A DNA stretch of 50,852 nt from JADJLQ01 sp034439915 (GCA_034439915.1 JAWXBI010000255.1:1-50852), one strand, 5' to 3'. Positions 17,696-27,675 are shown, counted from the stretch's first letter. A program made the numbers and translations. The notes: a model not told the origin generated them from the letters alone.

Positions 17696-17870
17696 TCCTT
17701 ATTCGGCACGCACCCTCTCCGTTTAGTCTATTAGAATTTTGCAGTCAGGGTTATATAGTCCTTGCGCTTTGTATTACGTGATAACCCGGTATGTTATAAA
17801 AGGCAAGAATTCAATAAATACCGGAAACCAACGGTAATCGATCCTAATAATACACAAAACCTCCCCGGGA

Positions 17871-19265
17871 TCATTTTATCCAGGATAATCCATTGATTTT
17901 TTCAGCCGCCAGATTTCCCAATCGAATGCCTTCATCGATATCCATCCGGTAATGAACGCCAAGGTACATGCGGGATATAGCATTCTCTGTGGCCATTTCG
18001 TCAAATGAATTGAAAGTCCGGGGGGTCCCGTTAAATTCAATCCGAAACTCATGGCTTTTATCTGTAAGGTGCATTTGACTACCAAAAATCGATTTAAAGA
18101 CTCCGGTAGCAGCCGCTCCAAAACCGGCATGATCAGAAGGATAGGAAGGAAAAGATGGACTAATGCCATTAAATCCACTTACTTTATTATTCAAACTGGT
18201 AGTCCAATTTAAATCAATTAACCGTTGGATATAACTCACCGGACGCTCAACATTATATGTATATTTTGTATTCCATACTGCAATGGCTGCATCGCAAAGG
18301 GCCATGCCTAGTTTGGCGTGTAAAAAGATCGTAGTTTCCAGATTGGGTTTTTGGTCTCTTATTACCTGGTTGGCAATCGAAATCCAGCGGGCTGAAGGTT
18401 CAAAGGTTTGTTCAAAAATATCATCGCTCCAAAACTCAGCTATCCACTGGCGTGTGGGCACTGCCGGAGACAACATATTATAGACTTCAAGAGCTTGTTC
18501 ATAAAATTTAGAGTTGACATTCTCGCTGTATTCCCCGACCCAGGATTGAGTGGAGGCCCCTAAAATTTCCTGTTCGTTTAATGCAAAGGTTCGCACCTTC
18601 CCCCAATAGGGCATCAATGCTTTCCCAAAATCTGGAGGAGTGGGCTGCCATTTACCCGGACCTTTGGGTGGAATATAATCTGAAGGCTGAGGATTTTTAA
18701 ATGCAAAATGTCCCAGGGCGTCTGTCTGGGACCAGGCATAAATCGCCTCCGCCACAGCGTTACCCCTTTCTGCTGATCGATCGATTATTGCTTTGGATAT
18801 TTTCAGCCCATAAGTGGATTTAAATCGTTTGTCCAGATTTTCCATTTTATTCACATAGGCTTGTTCAATATGTGGATAAAACTTTTTAAAGGAGTGATAA
18901 TAGACGTTGTTCAGCACCGTAGGCCAATGATAATCTTTATCGTTTTCAATCTGTGGCAAGGTTAAGTTGGTATATTTCGCTGACAGGGATTGGTAATCCG
19001 GCATGCCGGGAATCACTGCCTCATAAGCGGCTAAACCTAAGTATCCTAAAAGTCTGGAAGCTGCCGGTGGACTATAGCCCGGCGCATAACGGTTGACCTG
19101 AAGATACAAATCGTACCATTGCAGGGTGACATCCGCATCGAAATTTTTTACTTCGGCAATCTTTGCTGGATTGTCCAGGGTATTAAACTCATCATATTTG
19201 CAGGATACGCTGAGCAACACGATTGAAACAAATAAAGAGAAGATACGTGTAAGGTTCAAAATCAT
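17871..19265 (-). CDS. Vanadium-dependent haloperoxidase-like PAP2 lipoprotein
   Basis: A 464-aa exported protein, probably a lipoprotein (LFVSIVLLSVSC, Cys22). The PAP2/vanadium-haloperoxidase active site is present: K334 and R341 (KYTYNVERPV), S377-D378-H379 (YPSDHAGFG) and R432/H438 (SRMYLGVHYRMD). Classical enzymes have S-G-H where this has S-D-H. The family includes halide peroxidases and acid phosphatases with the same oxyanion site; the activity here cannot be decided from sequence. A promoter candidate lies 62-92 bases upstream, so it is probably transcribed separately from the PSCyt-DUF1501 pair that ends 125 bases away. Confidence 0.82.
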   Translation of the reverse strand: MILNLTRIFSLFVSIVLLSVSCKYDEFNTLDNPAKIAEVKNFDADVTLQWYDLYLQVNRYAPGYSPPAASRLLGYLGLAAYEAVIPGMPDYQSLSAKYTNLTLPQIENDKDYHWPTVLNNVYYHSFKKFYPHIEQAYVNKMENLDKRFKSTYGLKISKAIIDRSAERGNAVAEAIYAWSQTDALGHFAFKNPQPSDYIPPKGPGKWQPTPPDFGKALMPYWGKVRTFALNEQEILGASTQSWVGEYSENVNSKFYEQALEVYNMLSPAVPTRQWIAEFWSDDIFEQTFEPSARWISIANQVIRDQKPNLETTIFLHAKLGMALCDAAIAVWNTKYTYNVERPVSYIQRLIDLNWTTSLNNKVSGFNGISPSFPSYPSDHAGFGAAATGVFKSIFGSQMHLTDKSHEFRIEFNGTPRTFNSFDEMATENAISRMYLGVHYRMDIDEGIRLGNLAAEKINGLSWIK

Positions 19266-19326
19266 AGGAATACTGATTTTATTGTCTGTCGATTGGCTTC
19301 TAATTCACTTTCAATGAAGTAGAACA

Positions 19327-19357
19327 CAAAGCTAAAGAATCGCAGCAGAAAATGAAA
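19327..19357 (-). promoter_or_regulatory. Probable promoter of the haloperoxidase-like gene
   Basis: On the minus strand TTTC (19354-19357, one mismatch to TTTG), 19 bases, TAGCTTTG (19327-19334, full match). It sits in the 125-base gap after the DUF1501 gene and 62 bases before the haloperoxidase start codon. Confidence 0.5.
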
Positions 19358-19390
19358 CTTTAGGGGGTTAATTTTTGAACTTATTACAAA

Positions 19391-20854
19391 TTAAGCTAAT
19401 ATATCCTCCACTACTTTCCCGGAGACGTCGGTTAATCTGAACCTACGGCCCTGGTATTTAAAAGTCATTTTTTCATGATCGATCCCCATTATATGAAGTA
19501 AAGTGGCCTGAAAATCGTGTACATGCACAGGGTTTTCAACGATGTTGTATCCAAATTCATCCGTTTCACCATACACATAACCTTTTTTTATACCACCGCC
19601 GGCCATCCAAATGGTAAAACAACGGGGATGATGGTCACGTCCATAGTTGTCCTTTGTGAGGTCACCCTGACAATAGTTTGTCCTTCCAAACTCTCCGCCC
19701 CAGATGACCAGGGTTTCGTCCAGAAGGCCCCTTTGTTTTAGGTCTTTAATCAGTGCTGCCGAGGGCTGATCCACATCCTTGGTCAGGTTTCTTTCGGTAT
19801 TCGGTAAGTTGTCATGAGCATCCCAGCCCATATGATAAAGTTGAACAAATCGCACTCCACTTTCTGATAACCTCCTGGCCATAAGGCAATTGGCTGCATA
19901 GGTGCCGGGTTTTAATACGTCCTGGCCATACAGATTGAGGATATGGGTGGGCTCATTGGCCAGATTTAATACCTCCGGTACAGATGTTTGCATCCTGTAC
20001 GCCATTTCATACTGTGATATCCGGGTAGCAATTTCGGGGTCGCCCATTTCTTTGATCTGCATATGATTCAATGTACTCAATTTATCCAGCATGTTCCTTC
20101 GGCTTATTCCATCATATCCCTCGGGGTTTTCCAGGTATAACACCGGATCTTTGCCCGATCGCAGCTGAACCCCCTGATGGATGGAAGGTAAAAATGCGCT
20201 GCCCCACAACCGGGAGGCCAGTGGCTGGATATTTCCTTTGCCCCTGGATAAAAACACACAATAAGCCGGTAGATTTTCATTTTCACTACCTAATCCGTAA
20301 CTCAGCCATGAACCAATAGCCGGGCGTCCGGGTTGTTGATGCCCACATTGCAAAAAAGTCACAGCCGGGTCGTGGTTAATAGCTTCTGTATGCATCGATT
20401 TGATCACGGTGATCTCATTGGAGATGGACGCGATATGGGGAAGCAGATCGCTGAAATATGCACCGCTTTCACCGTGTTGCTTAAACTCAAAAGGCGATCC
20501 CACTAAAGGGAATTTTTTCTGCCCGGAGGTCATCGTTGTCAAACGCTGGCCCTGGCGAATAGATTCTGGCAAATCCTGGCCACGCATTTTGCTGAGCAGT
20601 GGTTTATAATCAAATAATTCGAGTTGGGAGGGGGCACCGCTCTGAAATAAATAAATGATTCGTTTGGCTTTAGGAGCGATTTGTTGAAATGCCTGTAACC
20701 CTTGTCCCTGACTTAACAAAGCGGATTCCGGCCTACTGCGGCACATCAAGGAGCCGAGCGCAAGACTCCCGATCCCTACACTCATTTTGGATAAAAAAGT
20801 CCGACGGTTTTGATTCATCAAATAGTTGAATTCTTCAGATTCCAGTTTGTGCAT
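19391..20854 (-). CDS. DUF1501 family Tat-exported protein, copy 1
   Basis: A 487-aa protein of the DUF1501 family (alkaline-phosphatase/sulfatase-like fold). A twin-arginine signal is visible near residue 17 (NRRTFLSKMSVGIGSLALG), so export of a folded protein by Tat is expected. Family motifs: IYLFQSGAPSQLELFDYKP, SMHTEAINHDPAVTFLQ, RPAIGSWLSYGLGS, RFVQLYHMGWDAHDN, VIWGGEFGRT and YGRDHHPRCFTIWMAGGG. Substrate unknown. It follows the PSCyt/DUF1553 gene by 7 bases. Its closest relative in the window is the protein at 49272-50744. Confidence 0.88.
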   Translation of the reverse strand: MHKLESEEFNYLMNQNRRTFLSKMSVGIGSLALGSLMCRSRPESALLSQGQGLQAFQQIAPKAKRIIYLFQSGAPSQLELFDYKPLLSKMRGQDLPESIRQGQRLTTMTSGQKKFPLVGSPFEFKQHGESGAYFSDLLPHIASISNEITVIKSMHTEAINHDPAVTFLQCGHQQPGRPAIGSWLSYGLGSENENLPAYCVFLSRGKGNIQPLASRLWGSAFLPSIHQGVQLRSGKDPVLYLENPEGYDGISRRNMLDKLSTLNHMQIKEMGDPEIATRISQYEMAYRMQTSVPEVLNLANEPTHILNLYGQDVLKPGTYAANCLMARRLSESGVRFVQLYHMGWDAHDNLPNTERNLTKDVDQPSAALIKDLKQRGLLDETLVIWGGEFGRTNYCQGDLTKDNYGRDHHPRCFTIWMAGGGIKKGYVYGETDEFGYNIVENPVHVHDFQATLLHIMGIDHEKMTFKYQGRRFRLTDVSGKVVEDILA

Positions 20855-20861
20855 TGTGTGT

Positions 20862-23177
20862 TCAATATTTGGTTAAGGATTCATCCAGGTTAAATAATAA
20901 GGAACAGGTCATCATCCAGGCAGCGGCTTCCGCGGGATCCAAATTCTGAGGATGGGGATATTGTCCTATCGACAGCAGTTTTAAAGCAGCCGTCTTATTA
21001 TCAGTATATTTCTTTTTTTCTGAGAAATAATAATGCAATACTTCGGCGGATTCTCCGGAGGTAGGATCTCTTGAGAGTACTGCATTAAAAACCAATTTTA
21101 ACCTTGTCTTGGGTTCAGTACGATCATTCATTGCCTGATAAGCCAAAACTCTGCTGGCTTCTAATACCTGAGGATCATTCATCATGACCAATGCCTGCAA
21201 GGGTGTACTCGTCCTGGCCCGCCTGACTTCACAAAACTCCCGTTGTGGGTTGTCAAAGGTCATCATGGTGGGTGGGGGAATGGTGCGTCTCCAATAGGTA
21301 TAGAGGCTCCTCCGATATTGTTTTTCTCCTTTATCGACTTTGTAACCCGCCTCACCCCTGAAACTATCTCCACCGACCGTGAGTTCCTCCCAGATGCCAG
21401 GAGGCTGGTATGGTTTTACTGAAGGTCCCCCGATTTCTCTATTCAATAATCCGGAAGCGGCCAACACATTATCCCGGATCATTTCGTAATTCATCCTATA
21501 ACGGGGACCACGGGATAGGTATTTATTTTCCGGATCGAGTTCTTCTGAACTGGCAGAGGCGTTAGAACTCTGGCGGTAAGTGGCAGAGGACATGATTTTT
21601 TTCATCATATACTGTATGTCCCATTGATGTTGTACCATATCGACTGCTAGCCAGTCCAGGAGTTGCGGGTTGACTGGTAGGGCACCCTGGCTCCCAAAAT
21701 CATCCGAGGTGGATACAATTCCGCGGCCGAAGAGTTGCTGCCATATTCTATTGACCAGCACCCTGGCAGTGAGAGGATGGTCATTTATAAACAACCATTT
21801 GGCCAATCCCAGCCGGTTGTTCCCCAGCGTAAGCGTATCATAGGGGGCGACGACCTGTAAGGCGAGTGGTGTGACCCTAGGTCCCGGACTGTTATAACTG
21901 CCGCGTTTAAGAATAAATGATTTTCGGTTTACTTCTGCATCGTCTTTCATTACCATTTGTTCAATGGTATCCATGTCTTTTTTAATAATGGTGCGGGCAT
22001 TGACAAAATTCAAAACTCCGGAAAGATCTTGTTTGGAAATGGGCATCCAGGGTTTGGGCGTGGTTTGGTTTTGGACAAAACCGGTTTCCGGGACGCTATT
22101 AAAAAAGGCGAAAGTAGAATAATATGCTTCAGTGCTGATGGGATCGTATTTATGGTCATGACACCGGGCACATTCCATAGTTAAACCTAAAAATGCTTTG
22201 GAAAACGTGTTGGTCCTGTCTGCGACATATTCTACCCGATATTCTTCGTCAATAACCCCGCCTTCCTGGGTTATTTTATGATTCCGGTTAAATGCTGAAG
22301 CCAACAATTGTTCTTTATTGGCATTAGTCAATAAATCACCAGCCAGTTGCCAGGTTACAAACTGATCATAAGGCATGTTTTTATTAAAGGCGTGAATCAC
22401 CCAATCCCTCCAGGGCCACATGACCCGGGGGAGGTCATCCTGATATCCATGAGTATCACCATATCGGGCCAGGTCCAGCCAAAAACTGGCCTGATTTTCT
22501 CCGTAAGCCGGCAGCCGGAATAGAGCGTCCAGGTATGCTGCAAACGGATCTTCTGCTTTGGATTGGTTCAAGGCATCGACCAGTGAAACGGACGGAGGCA
22601 AACCGGTCACATCAAAAGCCATTCTCCGCGCCAGGATATGGGTCTCTGCTTCCCCGGAAGGGCTAAAGCCTTTTTCTTCCATTTTGGCAAGGGTAAAATA
22701 ATCTATTTCATTTTTAGGCCAGGAGCTTTTCTTTACTTTGGGCAAGGGGACTTTCACCGGTTTAACAAACGCCCAATGAGGTTTCCACTGAGCACCCTGG
22801 TCAATCCATTGTTTCAAAATTTTTTTTTCCTGATCTGTTAAAGCCAATTTGGAATCCGGAGGGGGCATCATCAAATCCGGGTCTGAACTATAAATCCTCA
22901 TGATCAATTCACTGGAGTCTGCCAGTCCTTTTAGGATAATGTGATGATCTAATTTTTCGCCCACCAAAGCCAATGCACCTGCTTCGGTGTCCAGACGCAG
23001 GTTGGATTTACGTTGGGCTTCGTCAGGGCCGTGACATTTATAACACCGGTCTGAAAGAATGGGTTTAACATCAAAACTATAGTCGATTGGAGCGTCATTT
23101 TTTTCTTCCTGAGAAGATCGGCAAGCTATTGCCAGCAAGATGGCGCAACCAACGAAACACACCATTCGAATTCTCAT
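20862..23177 (-). CDS. Planctomycete-type cytochrome c with DUF1549 and DUF1553, copy 1
   Basis: A 771-aa exported protein, probably a lipoprotein (AILLAIAC, Cys19). Order of parts: PSCyt1 cytochrome c domain with haem motif CYKCH (C45, C48, H49) and a distal MMPPPDSKL methionine region; DUF1549/PSCyt2 (about 125-335); a second CxxCH near 334-338 (CARCHDHKYDPIS); and DUF1553/PSD1 (about 450-715; HPLTARVLVNRIWQQLFGRG, ATYRQSSNAS, RRARTSTPLQALVMMNDP). Haem-dependent electron transfer in the periplasm is inferred; substrate is unknown. Such genes are nearly always followed by DUF1501, as here. A TAGCTTTG motif 44 bases upstream lacks a good -33 box. Confidence 0.88.
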   Translation of the reverse strand: MRIRMVCFVGCAILLAIACRSSQEEKNDAPIDYSFDVKPILSDRCYKCHGPDEAQRKSNLRLDTEAGALALVGEKLDHHIILKGLADSSELIMRIYSSDPDLMMPPPDSKLALTDQEKKILKQWIDQGAQWKPHWAFVKPVKVPLPKVKKSSWPKNEIDYFTLAKMEEKGFSPSGEAETHILARRMAFDVTGLPPSVSLVDALNQSKAEDPFAAYLDALFRLPAYGENQASFWLDLARYGDTHGYQDDLPRVMWPWRDWVIHAFNKNMPYDQFVTWQLAGDLLTNANKEQLLASAFNRNHKITQEGGVIDEEYRVEYVADRTNTFSKAFLGLTMECARCHDHKYDPISTEAYYSTFAFFNSVPETGFVQNQTTPKPWMPISKQDLSGVLNFVNARTIIKKDMDTIEQMVMKDDAEVNRKSFILKRGSYNSPGPRVTPLALQVVAPYDTLTLGNNRLGLAKWLFINDHPLTARVLVNRIWQQLFGRGIVSTSDDFGSQGALPVNPQLLDWLAVDMVQHQWDIQYMMKKIMSSATYRQSSNASASSEELDPENKYLSRGPRYRMNYEMIRDNVLAASGLLNREIGGPSVKPYQPPGIWEELTVGGDSFRGEAGYKVDKGEKQYRRSLYTYWRRTIPPPTMMTFDNPQREFCEVRRARTSTPLQALVMMNDPQVLEASRVLAYQAMNDRTEPKTRLKLVFNAVLSRDPTSGESAEVLHYYFSEKKKYTDNKTAALKLLSIGQYPHPQNLDPAEAAAWMMTCSLLFNLDESLTKY

Positions 23178-23225
23178 GAACCTTGTTTTTAACTAATTTA
23201 AAGGAATCTAAACTATTATTCAAAG

Positions 23226-24401
23226 CTACTTATTTTCCTTTATCCTCTTCAATTCAGAAAGCATAATCAAAATTAGACTGAGCCACACCGGAATACATTC
23301 AACCGGTAAATCTTGCGGTAAAAACAAGACTCCAAATATCATAAAAACCAGTAAAACAGCGTATGTTATGGTCAACAACTCTAGTGCCCGTGGAGAGAAT
23401 AGTTTATTTCTCAGAGGATAGAGCAGGCAAAGGGGATTGGCCCAAATAAAATGCAAATTCAAATCCGTAGTGGTATGGTCCGCGATAAACCATAAAAATC
23501 CAATGATCAGACCACCTATACCGGTGACCAGTAAAAATATATTGGCATAAATATTAAACCAGGAGGAAGATGACCTAAAGTAATAGAAGATGATGGTCAG
23601 GCATAATAAAAACAATAATACCCATTTGGGGTGAAATAAACCTGACTGATAAGGGGCCGGCAGTGCTGGTAAAATATTTTCAATTACCGTGCAAATACGT
23701 TGGTTTTCGGATTGGGTCTGATCATACACATCCATCATTTCCATGGGTAAAAACATGGCTTCTCTCGATATGGTTATTTTATCGGCCGGGAGCCCTAAAA
23801 TCAAATCTATTCCAAACTGGCTCCAGGGTTGTGGTATGAGGTATTTATGTAAATAGTCACGGAAAGTAAAGGGTGGAGTAGAGGGGTATTGTGGTGCAGA
23901 GGGCAAAATAGTCTCCACCATGTCCCGGATCCGCGTAGAACAATTGTCCCAGAAAAAATCATATTTATAAGCGCGGTTTTGCGGGGCCATATTTAATTCA
24001 AGCCTTCGATACAGTTCAAGATTTTGAGTGGGTGACAAATAAAATACCTGCTCGTAAACCGCCCGGTTTTCGGCTTGATAATCGGCCATAAAATCGTCAA
24101 AGGTCTGGGTAGACAAATAATAATTGAGTTTGCCGCTCATAAATTTCAGGTAAAAATTTTTTTCCCTGAAATTAAAAGTTCCATAATTGTATACCTTATC
24201 CAAACCGGTGATGGAATCCTTCACACGGAAAGCGCTATGTCCGAAAACACTGTATAATTCCTCACCCGGGCTGCAGGTCAACAGACTTATACGCAAGGGG
24301 TCTGTCGAACCCGCTGTAAAAGAGATTCCAAACAAAATCAAAAAAAATATGAATCGCTCAGAAATCCGGTGAGATTTAAGGAGTTGAATTAAAATTTTCA
24401 T
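23226..24401 (-). CDS. Lnb/DUF4105 family membrane protein (lipoprotein N-acyltransferase-like)
   Basis: A 391-aa protein. The open frame reaches a TTG at 24470, directly against the stop of the sortilin-like gene, but ATG 24401 gives a proper N-terminal hydrophobic segment and is preferred. The periplasmic N-terminal domain has the family's putative catalytic pair, His55 (YSVFGHSAFRV) and Cys154 (FFWDNCSTRIRDM), in a papain-like arrangement. Five hydrophobic helices follow (about 245-385). This family, formerly DUF4105, includes the Bacteroides enzyme Lnb that adds the third acyl chain to lipoproteins; relatives of unknown function also exist. Downstream of the sortilin-like gene in the same direction. 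Confidence 0.78.
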   Translation of the reverse strand: MKILIQLLKSHRISERFIFFLILFGISFTAGSTDPLRISLLTCSPGEELYSVFGHSAFRVKDSITGLDKVYNYGTFNFREKNFYLKFMSGKLNYYLSTQTFDDFMADYQAENRAVYEQVFYLSPTQNLELYRRLELNMAPQNRAYKYDFFWDNCSTRIRDMVETILPSAPQYPSTPPFTFRDYLHKYLIPQPWSQFGIDLILGLPADKITISREAMFLPMEMMDVYDQTQSENQRICTVIENILPALPAPYQSGLFHPKWVLLFLLCLTIIFYYFRSSSSWFNIYANIFLLVTGIGGLIIGFLWFIADHTTTDLNLHFIWANPLCLLYPLRNKLFSPRALELLTITYAVLLVFMIFGVLFLPQDLPVECIPVWLSLILIMLSELKRIKENK

Positions 24402-24470
24402 CAAATAAGCACAGTTCCGGAAAATCAATCGGGCAAAAAGGGATCGGGTGGGGAAGGGGCTAAGGTTCAA

Positions 24471-27400
24471 TTATGGTTTGATTTGTTTTTTGATGGATAT
24501 CGGATCGATAGCTCTCGATTTAATCAGATCATTCAAAGCTGGAATGTCCTGATTGAGGATGGTCTGCCATTTGATGATTTCAGTATTCATTTTTTCGATT
24601 ACCTCTTGTTTAACGGTCTGGGAAGATTGAGTGGGAGGGAAGTCTCCCCGATTGGAAATGGAGTTGAGATATGCCAGTTTATTATTAAGACGGATGGGGA
24701 AATTCAAGGGGTCCTGACCGCTTTTGTTTTTAGTTTGATAGAGTTCTTCTTCTACTTTGGTCATCAAGGAATCTATTGTTTTCGACTTGTCCACAATGTC
24801 TTTCATGGCCGGGTCGCCTTTGATTTTTTCCTCATAACTTTTTAACTGGGCACGCATTGCCCTGATATCTGTAATGGTCTGGTGGGTTTCGGTAAGTTTT
24901 TGATTGTTTTCATTTATAAATTGTACCTGTCGTTGAATGTCTGCATCCGATGCTACACTAGCCGGAGTTTTTAACACTCTAAAATCCTGGGTGTAGTATT
25001 TCTTTTTCACCTGCAGGCCCACTTTATAATTTCCCGGAGCAGCCATAGGCCCATTCAGGGAGCCCGCCCATAGGATCAACCCATCAAAACCTTTGGCATT
25101 AGGATATCGAAGGTTCCAGGCAAAGGCGCTGGCCCCTTTTTTGGGTTCAAACTTTTCTTCGCTCTCTTTGGGGAAATTGGAAAAGGTCTTGATTGTCTTG
25201 CCATTTTCTTCATAAAAGGATAACGTGATGGTATCATTTTTGCCAATGGGTTCATTAATATAATAATGGACAACCACACCCCCGGGGTGGTTCCGGCCAT
25301 CGTTCAATAAGTCTGAAGACCTTGTACCTGCCCCCCCCATGCGGTATGCGTCCAGTGGTTTATAGATATGGGGTTGATCGCGGGAAATTGTTGAATTGAG
25401 CTGGTGTAAGGGGGTAAGATCATCGATGATCCACAAGGACCTGCCTTGGGTAGCCGCTATAAGATTCTCATTTTTTATGGCAAGATCAGTGATAGGAACG
25501 ATGGGTAAATTTAATTGGAAGGGTTGCCAGAGGGCTCCATCGTTGAAAGAAACATACATTCCCGTTTCCGTACCGGCATATAACAAGCCCTGCCGTTTTG
25601 GATCCGCGCGGATTACCCGGGTAAAATGTTCGCTGGCAATCCCGGTGACTATTTTTTCCCAAGTCTTACCATAATCCTTGGTTTTAAAAAGGTAGGGGGC
25701 AAAATCACCTGATTTATAACTGGTCGCTGCAACATAACATCCGCCGTCCACAAATGGATCCGGTTCTATACAATTGACCATGGTCCATTCCGGCATATTG
25801 GCCGGAGTTACATTGTTCCAAGACTTGCCTCCATCTCGGGTGACCTGGATCAATCCATCATCAGATCCGGTCCAGATCAGGTCCTTTACCCGACCTGATT
25901 CTGCCGCAGCAAAAATGGTGCAATAGTATTCCACACTGGTATTATCTTTAGTAATGGGTCCGCCGGATGGTCCCATTTTAGTTTTATCATTGCGCGTAAG
26001 ATCAGGGCTCAACAGTTCCCAACTCTGACCTTCGTTGTAGGTGGCATGGAGTTGATTGGACGCTGCATAAAGTTTTTTAGGATTGTGGGGTGAAAAAAAG
26101 ATCGGAAAATTCCATTGAAACCGGTATTTAAATCCTTCTGCCCCGGAACCCATGGGATTATCGGGATGCACATCAATGGAGCGCTCAATTTTTTTCGAAT
26201 GGTCAGTTCTTTCCAGGAAACCATCATAACTACCGCCATATACTATATCATTGTTTAACGGATCAACTGCCAGATGGCCACTTTCGCCACCGGCAGAAGT
26301 TTCCCAATCTGCTTCTGTAATGGCAAATCCTTCGTTGCGGTGGTAGATACGCAGGGTAGAGTTGTCTTGTTGGGCGACATAGATGCGGTACGGAAAATGG
26401 TTGTCGGTAGTTACCCTGTAAAATTGGGCGGTGGGCTGATTAAGGTATGTGGACCAGGAGGTACCACCATCCAGACTGACCTGTGCTCCGCCATCATCTG
26501 CAATGATCATCCGTTGGTTATCTTCCGGTGCAATCCACAAATCGTGGTGATCCACATGCGGTGCATTAAATGCCGTAAAAGATTTGCCCCCATCTTTTGA
26601 TTTATGGTAGGATACATTGAGGACATAGAGTATTTCTTCATCTTTGGTGTCGGCATAAATTCGGGTATAATACCATGCCCTCTGTCTCAGATTGCGGTCA
26701 GTACTCTGCGGGGTCCAGGTTTTACCGGCGTCGTCAGAACGGAATACGCCGCCATTTTCATTTTCAACCAGTAAGTATACGCGGTTGGAATTGACCGGTG
26801 AAACACTAACTCCGCTGATCCCCCAGGTCCCGGTCGGTAAGCCTTTATTTGCGGAGATATCGGTCCAGGTTTCTCCACTGTCCGTTGATTTCCATAAACC
26901 AGAGCCCGGTCCGCCAGACTCCATGCTATATGGCGTCCTGCTGATTTTCCAGGTACTGGCATAAAGAATCCTGGAATTATTTGGATCAAAACAAAGATCG
27001 ACTGCTCCGGCAGTATCGTTTACAAACAGTACTTTTTTCCAGTTTTTTCCACCATCTATACTTTTAAAAACACCTCGTTCTGGATGTGGGGCAAAAATAT
27101 TCCCCATGGCAGCTACATAAACAATGTCAGGATCTGTTGGATGTATTCGTATACGTCCTACAAAACGGGTTTTATCCAGACCAAGGGATTTCCAGGTTGA
27201 ACCGGCATCTTCTGATTTCCATACCCCATATCCAAACGAGGTATTCCCGCGCACGGTTTGTTCCCCTCCACCTACATAAACTACATTGGGATCGGAAGCG
27301 GACACAGCTATTGCCCCAATGCTGCCGCCGAAATAGCCGTCGCTGACATTTTTCCAGGTATTCCCGTTATTTAAGGTTTTCCATACACCGCCACCTGTTG

Positions 27401-27656
27401 CTCCGAAATAATAAACATTGGGTTTGCCCGGTATACCAGTTACCGTACAAGAACGCCCTCCCCGGTAAGGTCCTATACTCCGCCATTGAATGGAGTTGAA
27501 TAGTGAGGTATCATACCCGGGCGCTGAAACGGTGTTGGGTGAAATAGCAGTGGAAGGAGTAGGGCTTGATCCGCCCTTTTTCTTTTGAGCCTGCGCGGAG
27601 AAACCTATAAAAAATAACAGGATTAATACGTTAAATTGCAGACTGGCCTTTTTCAT
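24471..27656 (-). CDS. Sortilin/VPS10-type beta-propeller exported protein, copy 1
   Basis: A 1061-aa exported protein with signal peptide (NVLILLFFIGFSAQA) and a low-complexity linker, followed by many BNR/Asp-box type repeats (SEDAGSTWKSLG, SIDGGKNWKKV, STDSGETWTDI, SDDAGKTWTPQ, TRDGGKSWNNV, TKDYGKTWEKI) that make one or two beta-propellers over residues ~50-730. A beta-sandwich region (~760-900) and a C-terminal helical coiled-coil region (~910-1050) complete it. Databases often call such proteins glycosyl hydrolases, but I see no catalytic site to support that. There is no T9SS sorting domain, so it is probably periplasmic. A 1058-aa paralog lies at 40210-43386. Confidence 0.82.
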   Translation of the reverse strand: MKKASLQFNVLILLFFIGFSAQAQKKKGGSSPTPSTAISPNTVSAPGYDTSLFNSIQWRSIGPYRGGRSCTVTGIPGKPNVYYFGATGGGVWKTLNNGNTWKNVSDGYFGGSIGAIAVSASDPNVVYVGGGEQTVRGNTSFGYGVWKSEDAGSTWKSLGLDKTRFVGRIRIHPTDPDIVYVAAMGNIFAPHPERGVFKSIDGGKNWKKVLFVNDTAGAVDLCFDPNNSRILYASTWKISRTPYSMESGGPGSGLWKSTDSGETWTDISANKGLPTGTWGISGVSVSPVNSNRVYLLVENENGGVFRSDDAGKTWTPQSTDRNLRQRAWYYTRIYADTKDEEILYVLNVSYHKSKDGGKSFTAFNAPHVDHHDLWIAPEDNQRMIIADDGGAQVSLDGGTSWSTYLNQPTAQFYRVTTDNHFPYRIYVAQQDNSTLRIYHRNEGFAITEADWETSAGGESGHLAVDPLNNDIVYGGSYDGFLERTDHSKKIERSIDVHPDNPMGSGAEGFKYRFQWNFPIFFSPHNPKKLYAASNQLHATYNEGQSWELLSPDLTRNDKTKMGPSGGPITKDNTSVEYYCTIFAAAESGRVKDLIWTGSDDGLIQVTRDGGKSWNNVTPANMPEWTMVNCIEPDPFVDGGCYVAATSYKSGDFAPYLFKTKDYGKTWEKIVTGIASEHFTRVIRADPKRQGLLYAGTETGMYVSFNDGALWQPFQLNLPIVPITDLAIKNENLIAATQGRSLWIIDDLTPLHQLNSTISRDQPHIYKPLDAYRMGGAGTRSSDLLNDGRNHPGGVVVHYYINEPIGKNDTITLSFYEENGKTIKTFSNFPKESEEKFEPKKGASAFAWNLRYPNAKGFDGLILWAGSLNGPMAAPGNYKVGLQVKKKYYTQDFRVLKTPASVASDADIQRQVQFINENNQKLTETHQTITDIRAMRAQLKSYEEKIKGDPAMKDIVDKSKTIDSLMTKVEEELYQTKNKSGQDPLNFPIRLNNKLAYLNSISNRGDFPPTQSSQTVKQEVIEKMNTEIIKWQTILNQDIPALNDLIKSRAIDPISIKKQIKP

Positions 27657-27675
27657 ATTTCAATTGGTTTAAGAA

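Noticed and set aside
17696..17870. GGGTTAT/ATAACCC repeat between the START-like and haloperoxidase genes
   Set aside because: Arms of 7 bases separated by 26 bases without T runs; could occur by chance.
24471..27656. Naming the sortilin-like proteins glycosyl hydrolases or sialidases
   Set aside because: Asp-box repeats occur in many propellers; I cannot see sialidase Arg triad or Tyr/Glu nucleophile residues, so only the fold is claimed.
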